DNA of 36,146 nucleotides, taken from contig CAZNGF010000022.1 in the NCBI GenBank assembly GCA_964572855.1, forward strand, positions 1 to 36,146, in the 5' to 3' direction. Positions within the stretch are counted from its first letter, which is position 1, and each line of letters opens with the position of its first letter. This DNA comes from CAZNGF01 sp964572855 (GTDB taxonomy: Bacteria; Bipolaricaulota; Bipolaricaulia; RBG-16-55-9; JAJCYT01). Positions 29,026-36,146 of this stretch are shown piece after piece. The position numbers and the translations under genes were made by a program. Under the pieces are notes generated by a model. That model saw only the letters and a list, made by a program, of their open reading frames with translations, ran no database searches and had not been told where the DNA came from.

Positions 29026-32000
29026 CTACCGACCGACGCGTCTCAGGTCGATCTGGTCGATGACCATGTCGCCGTCGTAGTCGTCGATGGTGAGCACGAT
29101 GCGCGGTTGCAGCACGCGCTGGTTGGCGAAGGCGTACTCCACGGTGTAGCGCCGGTCGTCCGCCTCGCCGTCGCCGTCGAAGTCGCCTACCTCCACGTCG
29201 CGCGGCTTGACGATGGCCACGCGCGCGTCGATCAGCACGTTCGAGTTGGTGTCGATGGCCACCGAGTCGGCCACGCCGTCGCCGTCCGAGTCCTCCAGCC
29301 AGAGCCGGTCGTTGTCGAGCAGATCGAGGTCGAGGTCGACGTCGCCGAAGGCGATCGGGGACGAGTCGGGGTCGAGCGGGTCCGTGCCGGCCACGATCTC
29401 GTCGTCGTCGGCGAAGCCGTCGCCGTCGAAGTCCACCGGTTCACCGCTCACGGGCGCCAGGATCGGGATCAGCAGCGAGTTGCACGGGTCCGAATCGAGC
29501 CCGTCGATGAACCCGTCGAAGTCCGAGTCGCGGTTGGTCGGGTCCAGGAAGTCGACGTGGTCGATCAGGAAGTCCGGGCCGTCCTCGTCGACGAGACCGT
29601 CCCCGTCGTTGTCGATCCCGTCCAGTGGGTCCTCATTGACGAAGCCGTCCCCGTCGTTGTCCAGGTGCGTAATCGCCGGCGTGGCCGGGCAGGCGAAGAA
29701 CACCTCCTCGCCGTCCAGCATCCGGTCGTTGTCGGTGTCGTGGTCCAGCGGGTTGGTGGGGTTGAAGGGCGCCTCGGACTGCGGGCGCCCGGTCGTGCCC
29801 GCTGGCGGGTTGGGCTGGTTGCGCTCGTCGAAGTCCGTGAGCCCGTCGTCGTCGGTGTCGGGGTCGCAGGGGTTGGTCTCCTCGGGGTTGTCCTGCGCCG
29901 GGCCGGGGATGGGTCCCTGGCCCGCGTGGTCGAAATCACCCGGCTCGAAGTCGAAGATGCCGTCGTGGTTGAGGTCCTCGACGCCGTCGAGCAGGCCGTC
30001 GCCGTCGGAGTCGGGGTTGAGCGGGTTCATACAGACGAAGGTGTCTTGCTGTGGGTAGGCGACCAGAATCGCCCGGCCGAACAGGTCCGTCGCCGGGATC
30101 TGATCCTGGCGCGAGCTGTAGAAGGCCAGCAGCTCCACGCCGTCGCCCACCGCGTCGTCGTCGGTGTCGAAGTCGTTGGGGTTTGTCTCGCCGCCGTCCA
30201 GGTTCCCGTCGCCGTTGACGTCCTCGCCCCAGCCCGAAGGCGTGGGGTTGAGCGCGTTGGGCGAGGCGCCGTCGTTGGGATGGGCGGCCACGCCGGTGTA
30301 GCAGAGCGGGTTGGAGCCCGCGCCGTCCACGCCCCCCGTGGCCGTGCCGCCCGGACCCGGCGCCGGGCCGAACTGGGTCGAGGCCGGGGTGGTGGCGCCG
30401 CCGTCGCAGAGGCCGTCGAAGTCGGTGTCGGCCCCCACGGGGTTGGTCGGGTTGGCCCCGAACACCTCGACGCCGTCGCCCAGGCCGTCGTCGTCCGTGT
30501 CGAAATTCAACGGGTCGCTGGAGATGCCGCCCGCTTCGGCCTGGTTCCCGCCCAGCAGCTCGGCGTCGCTGCGGCCGTCGTCGTCGGTATCCCAGTCGTA
30601 GGGGTCGGTGCCGATCTGGTGTTCCTCGCCGTCGAGCAGGCCGTCGCCGTCGGAGTCGGGGTCGCAGATGCCGGTGATGGCGTCGTCGTCGAGCTCGCCG
30701 TCGTTGACGCCGTCGGCTCCGGGCTGTTTGCCCGCCGGGTCGCCCGGAACGGCCGGGGGGGTTTCCGGATAGGTCTGCCACGTTCGCGTGACCGGCGTGG
30801 GGTCGATGACGACGCTGGCCGCGTCGAACACGTCGGCGGTGGCGTCCTCGAAGTCCCTGAGGCCGTCGGCGTCGGAGTCGAAGCTGTTGGCGAACCCGTC
30901 GAACAGCGCCGTGCCCGTGCCGGAGTCGCCCGGCCCGTCGTTGCAGCCCGGGGCGAACTCGATATTGTCGTTGATGCCGTCACCGTCGGTGTCCTGCTGC
31001 AGCGGGTCGGTCTGGTCTAAGGGGTTACCGAAGCCGGCGGCTGCGTCTGGCGCCGGTGGGCCGTCCGGGTCGGGACTGAACGCCGGGTTGAACAGCAGTG
31101 TGCCGCTGTAGACCTCCTCGCAGTCCGACTTGCAGTCGATCGTGTCGCCGCCTGAGTAGCCGGTGAGTGCCGGGTGAGCCGGCGAGGAGAAGTCCGCCGG
31201 GCGCGTGTCGATCACGCCGTCGGCCAAGTCGCCGTCGGTGTCGTCTTGCGTGGGATCGATGAAGTAGTTGTTGAGCTCCTCCTCGTCGCTGAGGCCGTCG
31301 TCGTCGCTGTCCCAGTCGCGGAAGTCGGGGCCGGTCTGGTCGGCGGCCACGCCGCCTTTACCGATCTCCTCGCCGTCGAGCAGCCCGTCGCCGTCGGAGT
31401 CGGGGTCGCACACGCTGGCGACCTCGTCGTCGTGGAGCTCGCCGTCGTTGCCCTCGGCGGCGTCCACGTCGCCCGCGCTGGACAGGTCGAAGTCGCCCAG
31501 CGCCGCGCCCGGCGCGCTTGCCCCGGCTTCGAGGCCGTCGCTGGCGCCGTCGCCGTCGGAGTCGAAGCTGTTGGCGAAACCGTCGGCCAGGGTCAGGTTC
31601 AGCGTCTGGCCCGTGGTGTTGCAGCCCGGGGTGAACTCGACGTTGTCCTGGATGCCGTCGCCGTCGGTGTCGAGCTGCAGCGGGTCGGTTTGGTCGCGCC
31701 GGTCGCCGACGAACGGCGGGTGGGAGCCCGCGCTCAGGGCCTCCTCGCAATCCGAATCGCACGCGATGCTGGTCGCGGCAAGGTCGGGATGACCGCTCAA
31801 CGTCGGGGCGAGCGTGGGGTTACGGAATTCGATCAGGCCGTCGGCGCCGTCGCCGTCGGTGTCGGTGTCGTTGGGATCGGTGAAGAAGACCTGCAGCTCC
31901 TCGCGGTCGCTGAGGCCGTCGTCGTCCGAGTCCCAGTCGAATCCATCGGTGCCTGTCTGGTGCTCCTCGCCGTCGAGCAGGCCGTCGCCGTCGGAGTCGG

Positions 32001-35000
32001 GATCGCAGATGCTGTCCAGGTCGTCGTCGTGAAGCTCGTCGTCGTTGCCGGCGGCCCCGGCCAGGTCGGCATCGGTGTCCTGGCCGTCCTGCAAGCCGTC
32101 GTCGTCCGAGTCGTCGTCGTTGGCAAAGCCGTCGCTGCCTCCGTTGCAGCCCGGCGTGGACTCCTCGCTGTCTGAGATGCCATCGCCGTCGGTGTCGGGT
32201 GCCAGTTGGCTCAGTTGGTCGCGCGTGTCGGACTGGAAGCCGATCAGGTCCCCGGCACTGATGTCGTAGCCGCTGACCGTGAAGTCGAAGTAGGTCGAGA
32301 TCTCGTCGGAATCCAGCAGCGTGTCGTTGTCCGTGTCGGGGTCGCACAAATTGCTCTGGAAGGTTGGCCCCTCGTCGCCGTCTAGCAGGCCGTCGGCGTC
32401 GCTGTCCGAGCGGGTGGGGTCGGGCCAGACCGTGTGCGAGGGGCTCCAGTCGCCGCCGGCGATCAGGATCTCGTCGCGGTCGCCAATGGTGTCGCCGTCG
32501 CTGTCCGATTTGAACGGGTTGAACGCGAAAGCGACACAGGCTAGCGGCAATCGGGCGCAGTGCAGCGGCGCCCCGTCGGGCGGGTTAAACAGCGGACTCG
32601 GCAAGCCGCTGGTCACGATCGAGATGGCTGAGAGGGAAGCTTCCAAAACGTCCACCAAGCCGTCGCTGTCGGAATCCAGCTCAAGGATCTGTGAGGCCGT
32701 CTCCAACCCCGCGTTGATGGGGTCGGTCACGTCCACCAACACGTCGGGGAAGAACTGGACGAGGTCCGCTGCGGTGTTCAACAGAAAGGCAATCGCCAGG
32801 ATGGTTTTGTTGAGGTCTTCGACCGGAATGACTGTCCCGCCGCCCTGGTCGCCGCACACGCGCGGCGTGCCGTCGTTGAAGTTGACGGTGCCGCTGCCGC
32901 CGGAAGAGGGCTGGCCGAAGTTGTCCGTTGTAATCGGAATCTCCAACCCCGCTCCATTAGGACCCGCCTCGGTGCCGCCGCTGGCCAAGTGCTTCTTGTC
33001 GTTGGGTTCGTAGATCGCCAGCAGCACGTGGAAGGGGTCGGTCGGGCTGGTGGTGTCCGTGTACGTGACGTTGCTGCTGTTTGTATTCGACGAGCCTACG
33101 GTTCCCAACGAGAAGCTCGGCGAGGCAAACGGGGAATTCGGGGTCTTGGCGTTGCTAGCCTCGATTGTGCCGCCGGGGGCCGAGCGGTTCCCCGCGTTGT
33201 TCGAGTCGTCGATCACGCGCACCGAACAGCTGATCGAGCCGCCCGGCGTAAGGTCGTCGTCGCTGGTGCCCCAGTCGATGGGCGTGCAGTCGATTTGGGT
33301 GATGGTGGGGCGTCGCTGCACTGCCAGCGAGAAACTCGAGCTGCTGGCCTGGTGCTTCTGCAGGTTTTCGAAATCTCCCGGCACGTCGATGGTGCCTGGC
33401 GCGTCCGCTAGGTCGTCGAAATAGAAGGCCGTCAAGGAGTGGTTTTCGATGTCGCTTTCGGTCGTGTTGGCGTTGTACTTGACGTTGCAGGTGGCCGAGT
33501 TCCCGCTGGGCGCCAAGTCGCAACTGCTGGTGGCGTCGTCGAACTCCGAGCTGCCCTCGCGGAACTCGCCATCCTGCTGGGTGGAGAGCACCACGCGCCC
33601 TTCAGGGCCCGAAGCGTTGCCGTCCTGGGTCACATCGGTGACCGTGACCGTGCATTCCACCTCTTCGTCCACCAGCGCTTGGTTGCCGGAGGGGAAGCAC
33701 TGGATTGCCGTGGTGGTGAGCCGCTTTTCGACCGTGAGACTGGTCTGGTCGTCGCTGGTTTCGTGCTTGTCGGAGTTGCCGTCCACGTCGTAGACGGCGT
33801 TGATGGTCACGGTGCCCGAGCCGCCGGAAAGCGGCTTGTAGGTGATGTCGCAGCTCGACCAGCTGTCGCTGCTGCTGCTTGAGCCCGTGCTGAGAGAACA
33901 CGTGCCGAAATCGGGATTGACCAGGACCCCGGTGAATTCGCCCAAATTGTCCAGGTCGTCCAAGGTCACGGCCCCCGAGGGGGGCGACTCGTTGCCGTCC
34001 TGTTCGTTGTCCTCGACCCGGGCGGTACAGGTGGTTTCCTGATCCACGAACAGCGGGTTGGTCACGCAGGTGACGATGGTCAGCGTCTTGCGCTTGCGCA
34101 CCTTGACGACGAAGTCGCCGCTGCTGGCCTTGTGCGTGGCGCTGCCCTGGAACGCGCCCTGGACGGTGTGCTCAGAGGGGTTGGCCGTGGTGGGGGTGTA
34201 GTCCACCTCGCACGAACTCGAAGACAGGGTGCACGTGCCCGAGGCGGGGTCGAAGTCGCCCGAGCCCGGTCCCACGCTGAAGTCCACGTCGCCTGCGGGC
34301 GTCGAAGCGCCGGAACCGCCCGAGGCGTCCGTGACCTCGGCGGTGCAGGTCGTGTCCGCGTCGACGGCGACCTCGGCCGGGGAGCACGTGACCACCGTGG
34401 CCGTGTCGCGCTTGGAGACCTCGACGTCTGCCGTGCCGTTGCTGGCGGCGTGGACGTCCCCGTTGGGGAAGGATGCCTGAACCGTGTGATTTTCTACGTC
34501 GGCAGAATTGTTGCCCGTCGGGGTGTAGGCCACCAAACAACTGGAGGACGTGCCGTTGCCGTTTCCGGTAAGTGCACAACTCGTCGGGAAGTTGCTGGGC
34601 TGCCCTGTCGTCAGGGTCCAATTGACAGTCCCGCTGGGCTCCGAGGTGTTGCCGGTGGCCGTGTCCGTCACGGTGACGGTGCAGGTGCTGCTTTCGCCGA
34701 TCAGAATCGAGCCCGGTGTGCAGCTGACGCTGCTGGAGGTCGTGCGTCGATTGACGGTGTGAGCCCCGGTATCGGGGTTTGAGGAGGAATTCCACTTGGT
34801 TCCATCCCCCGTGCTGAAGCTCACGTTGAAGCTGTGGCTCCCATCTCCGTATACGGTAGGCGTGTAATCGAAACTGCAGGTTCCCGTCATGCCCGTGCAC
34901 GAAGCGTTGTTGGAAACAACTCCCGTGTCGTTGGGAGAGATCGAGACGTTTCCTTGCGGCGTGCCGTCGTCGGTGTCGTTGACCGCCGAGGTGGAGACAG

Positions 35001-35172
35001 TCACCGTGCAGCTGATCGTGTTGTTAACAAACACCGATCCCGGGCAACTCGCGCTCACACTGGTGTCATCCGGATCCTGCGCATAAGCGACCACGCCCAC
35101 CAACATGATGCACAGCGCGATAACCGCAGGCACCGCCCACGTGCGGGGTGTGACAAGATACTTCAGTCGCAT
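29026..35172 (-). CDS. Giant secreted protein with Ig-like repeats and thrombospondin type 3 calcium-binding repeats
   Basis: The 2048-residue protein has a signal peptide (MRLKYLVTPRTW, then AVPAVIALCIMLVGVVAYA). Six Ig-like repeats of about 100-130 residues (about 32-745) follow, each with TxVxCxP at its start, TCTxxVTD, a late CxVxYxPT and HxASS ahead of a (K/R)R boundary. A hydrophobic helical segment (about 775-830) leads to a very acidic region to about 2000 full of DxDxDGxxD thrombospondin type 3 motifs that should bind many Ca ions. No sorting motif or barrel domain ends the protein. The ATG at 35172 has GAGGAG 7 bp upstream; two earlier in-frame starts would bury the signal. A probable outer-membrane protein is encoded 60 bp upstream. 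An adhesin or surface-layer role is inferred. Confidence 0.87.
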   Translation of the reverse strand: MRLKYLVTPRTWAVPAVIALCIMLVGVVAYAQDPDDTSVSASCPGSVFVNNTISCTVTVSTSAVNDTDDGTPQGNVSISPNDTGVVSNNASCTGMTGTCSFDYTPTVYGDGSHSFNVSFSTGDGTKWNSSSNPDTGAHTVNRRTTSSSVSCTPGSILIGESSTCTVTVTDTATGNTSEPSGTVNWTLTTGQPSNFPTSCALTGNGNGTSSSCLVAYTPTGNNSADVENHTVQASFPNGDVHAASNGTADVEVSKRDTATVVTCSPAEVAVDADTTCTAEVTDASGGSGASTPAGDVDFSVGPGSGDFDPASGTCTLSSSSCEVDYTPTTANPSEHTVQGAFQGSATHKASSGDFVVKVRKRKTLTIVTCVTNPLFVDQETTCTARVEDNEQDGNESPPSGAVTLDDLDNLGEFTGVLVNPDFGTCSLSTGSSSSSDSWSSCDITYKPLSGGSGTVTINAVYDVDGNSDKHETSDDQTSLTVEKRLTTTAIQCFPSGNQALVDEEVECTVTVTDVTQDGNASGPEGRVVLSTQQDGEFREGSSEFDDATSSCDLAPSGNSATCNVKYNANTTESDIENHSLTAFYFDDLADAPGTIDVPGDFENLQKHQASSSSFSLAVQRRPTITQIDCTPIDWGTSDDDLTPGGSISCSVRVIDDSNNAGNRSAPGGTIEASNAKTPNSPFASPSFSLGTVGSSNTNSSNVTYTDTTSPTDPFHVLLAIYEPNDKKHLASGGTEAGPNGAGLEIPITTDNFGQPSSGGSGTVNFNDGTPRVCGDQGGGTVIPVEDLNKTILAIAFLLNTAADLVQFFPDVLVDVTDPINAGLETASQILELDSDSDGLVDVLEASLSAISIVTSGLPSPLFNPPDGAPLHCARLPLACVAFAFNPFKSDSDGDTIGDRDEILIAGGDWSPSHTVWPDPTRSDSDADGLLDGDEGPTFQSNLCDPDTDNDTLLDSDEISTYFDFTVSGYDISAGDLIGFQSDTRDQLSQLAPDTDGDGISDSEESTPGCNGGSDGFANDDDSDDDGLQDGQDTDADLAGAAGNDDELHDDDLDSICDPDSDGDGLLDGEEHQTGTDGFDWDSDDDGLSDREELQVFFTDPNDTDTDGDGADGLIEFRNPTLAPTLSGHPDLAATSIACDSDCEEALSAGSHPPFVGDRRDQTDPLQLDTDGDGIQDNVEFTPGCNTTGQTLNLTLADGFANSFDSDGDGASDGLEAGASAPGAALGDFDLSSAGDVDAAEGNDGELHDDEVASVCDPDSDGDGLLDGEEIGKGGVAADQTGPDFRDWDSDDDGLSDEEELNNYFIDPTQDDTDGDLADGVIDTRPADFSSPAHPALTGYSGGDTIDCKSDCEEVYSGTLLFNPAFSPDPDGPPAPDAAAGFGNPLDQTDPLQQDTDGDGINDNIEFAPGCNDGPGDSGTGTALFDGFANSFDSDADGLRDFEDATADVFDAASVVIDPTPVTRTWQTYPETPPAVPGDPAGKQPGADGVNDGELDDDAITGICDPDSDGDGLLDGEEHQIGTDPYDWDTDDDGRSDAELLGGNQAEAGGISSDPLNFDTDDDGLGDGVEVFGANPTNPVGADTDFDGLCDGGATTPASTQFGPAPGPGGTATGGVDGAGSNPLCYTGVAAHPNDGASPNALNPTPSGWGEDVNGDGNLDGGETNPNDFDTDDDAVGDGVELLAFYSSRQDQIPATDLFGRAILVAYPQQDTFVCMNPLNPDSDGDGLLDGVEDLNHDGIFDFEPGDFDHAGQGPIPGPAQDNPEETNPCDPDTDDDGLTDFDERNQPNPPAGTTGRPQSEAPFNPTNPLDHDTDNDRMLDGEEVFFACPATPAITHLDNDGDGFVNEDPLDGIDNDGDGLVDEDGPDFLIDHVDFLDPTNRDSDFDGFIDGLDSDPCNSLLIPILAPVSGEPVDFDGDGFADDDEIVAGTDPLDPDSSPIAFGDVDLDLDLLDNDRLWLEDSDGDGVADSVAIDTNSNVLIDARVAIVKPRDVEVGDFDGDGEADDRRYTVEYAFANQRVLQPRIVLTIDDYDGDMVIDQIDLRRVGR

Positions 35173-35232
35173 AACGGAACTCCTCAATTTCATCTCCTTG
35201 GGATCATCGGCTCTTGATCTTTTCGCAAGCAT

Positions 35233-36146
35233 TTAGAACACCAGCCCCGTGATGAGGGCAAAGCGCGTCAAGCCGCCAGAACCGAAGGTGGCCTCCATCG
35301 AGATCACCGCCGGGCTGAACCTCAGGTTGAAGCGCAGATTGAAGCGCGAGAAGCTGAGGCCGAAGACGGGATCGCCGCCGCCGTCGGTGCCGATTTGCTG
35401 GCGCGTCCAGGCCACGCTGTGGTTCGCTGAAAACGTTCCCTGCGAGACCGACAACGCCATCGAGATCACGTTGAGCCCCGTTCCCGCCTGGCCCGCCACG
35501 TTCGCAGAAAACGCCGTCACCAGCGAGCCCACCGTGAACGTGTGCCCGAAGTTGGCCGACAGCCCCGTCAGCTTGAAGAAGTTGGTGAAGCTCAGATTGA
35601 GGTTGAGCGCTTCAGTAGCCAGCCGCAGCGAGAAGCCGCCCAGGTTGGCCGGGTTGATCGACAGCCCCGTGCTCAGGGTGGCCACGCTTAGCAACTCGAA
35701 CTGCAAGCCCATCGAGGCCGTCAACCGGGGCTCGCCCTGGGTGGCGTAGTTGAAGTTGAGACTTACCGGGAAGCCGCCGATGCGCACGCCGCTCACGCTC
35801 ATGGTCTGGAAGTCGAGCGCCAGGCGGCTGAAGGCCGCGCAGTCCGGGTTCACGCTGCCCGAGGCGGAGAACTTCTTGACCTGATTGCCGCTGCCGGAGG
35901 CGCACAGTCCCGTGGTGCTGGTGACCGTGAGCCCGCTGACGGTCTGGCCCCGCAGCGTGAAGATGTCGCCGAAGCCGAAGGTTTGGTTGACGTAGGTCAG
36001 CGCGTCGTTGGTCTCGACCCCGCCCACGCAGGTGCCCTCGTCTTCGGTGTCGTTGTCGCAGTCGCTCGTCCCGTAGCTCAGGTTGGGATTCGGGAAGGTG
36101 ACGTCCTCGAACATGGCCAGGTTCGAGACGTTGATCCCGGCCACGT
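35233..36146 (-). CDS. C-terminal part of a probable outer-membrane beta-barrel protein (start outside window)
   Basis: The frame is open to the window edge, giving 304 codons plus the stop. The sequence is rich in alternating polar and hydrophobic stretches (LSFSRFNLRFNLRF, GGFSLRLATEALNLNLSF, RLTASMGLQFELL) and ends in GLVF. A terminal Phe after an amphipathic strand is the usual signal for outer-membrane barrel assembly by the BAM machinery. Cysteines occur only in the N-terminal half (DCDNDTEDEGTC, TGLCAS, NPDCAAF), perhaps in an extracellular loop. I do not recognise a named family. The giant Ig/TSP3 gene starts 60 bp downstream, so the two are probably cotranscribed and may act together at the surface. 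Confidence 0.7.
   Translation of the reverse strand, partial: VAGINVSNLAMFEDVTFPNPNLSYGTSDCDNDTEDEGTCVGGVETNDALTYVNQTFGFGDIFTLRGQTVSGLTVTSTTGLCASGSGNQVKKFSASGSVNPDCAAFSRLALDFQTMSVSGVRIGGFPVSLNFNYATQGEPRLTASMGLQFELLSVATLSTGLSINPANLGGFSLRLATEALNLNLSFTNFFKLTGLSANFGHTFTVGSLVTAFSANVAGQAGTGLNVISMALSVSQGTFSANHSVAWTRQQIGTDGGGDPVFGLSFSRFNLRFNLRFSPAVISMEATFGSGGLTRFALITGLVF

Noticed and set aside
29026..29120. C-terminal surface anchor (LPXTG or secretion sorting domain) on the giant protein
   Set aside because: The C-terminus ends DLRRVGR after an acidic region, with no hydrophobic anchor or sorting motif.
29107..31020. A 637-codon plus-strand frame opposite the giant protein
   Set aside because: It is a Val/Gly-rich mirror of the Asp-codon repeats and has no start signal.
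29160..32700. Regularly recurring short DNA repeats resembling a CRISPR or minisatellite array
   Set aside because: They are in-frame codons for DxDxDG motifs with varied spacing and drift, not identical repeats with unique spacers.

Overview
This is a GC-rich bacterial chromosomal window with about 26 genes packed on both strands and short intergenic gaps. It shows lipoprotein and Sec signal peptides, a protein ending in a typical outer-membrane-barrel phenylalanine, an AfsR/SARP-type (BTAD plus STAND ATPase) regulator, an archaeal-type NMN adenylyltransferase and a short SerA without an ACT domain. The 2048-residue Ig-like and thrombospondin-type-3 protein suggests a diderm from a little-cultured environmental lineage. 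I cannot name the phylum from this sequence. Bipolaricaulota-, Deinococcota- or Chloroflexota-like relatives are guesses only.

Layout, left to right. 1-3457 (minus): an amidase-signature enzyme cut by the window edge, MsrA, and a saccharopine-dehydrogenase-like oxidoreductase. 3589-4083 (plus): a small lipoprotein. 4188-6068 (minus): HtpG. 6266-9466 (plus): the AfsR-like regulator, whose last quarter turns abruptly AT-rich. 9800-11479 (minus) and 11735-12310 (plus): a secreted metzincin-type protease and a small secreted protein, divergent around an operator-like region. 12448-14462 (plus): serC-serA, serine biosynthesis. 14569-17626 (minus): an Rqc2/NFACT, rhomboid and M50 protease operon. 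17702-18256 (minus): a Uma2-family protein. 18365-21065 (plus): an operon of NadM-type NMN adenylyltransferase, HD-domain protein and M20 peptidase. 21197-21832 (minus): N-acetylmuramoyl-L-alanine amidase. 22005-22715 (plus): a histidine phosphatase. 22811-26005 (minus): AhcY, S9, L31 and a transsulfuration-type PLP enzyme. 26152-27717 (plus): a coiled-coil zinc-ribbon protein and a TPM-domain protein, followed directly by the RNase P RNA gene (27719-28084). 28263-36146 (minus): a secreted unknown, the giant Ig/TSP3 protein and the C-terminal part of a probable outer-membrane beta-barrel.

Several themes link the genes. Sulfur-amino-acid and methyl metabolism appears as AhcY and the cystathionine-type enzyme; serC-serA could supply serine for transsulfuration, and MsrA repairs oxidised methionine. 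Protein quality control is represented by HtpG, Rqc2, rhomboid and the M50 protease. A surface or secreted layer is represented by the Ig/TSP3 protein, the barrel, the metalloprotease and the small exported proteins.

The non-coding DNA is informative. Sigma70-like promoters of the form TTGnnn-N16/18-TAnnnT lie before many genes, and some sit so close to the ATG that leaderless transcripts are likely. Perfect palindromes with a shared GTAGGGGCG arm, and other hairpin repeats, occur only at 3' ends of genes. The most interesting regulatory signal is at 11511-11703: two tandem heptamer repeats with an 11-bp pitch face away from each other, each 8-9 bp from a -10-like hexamer. This is the known architecture of SARP-family boxes, and an AfsR-like regulator is encoded 2.3 kb away.
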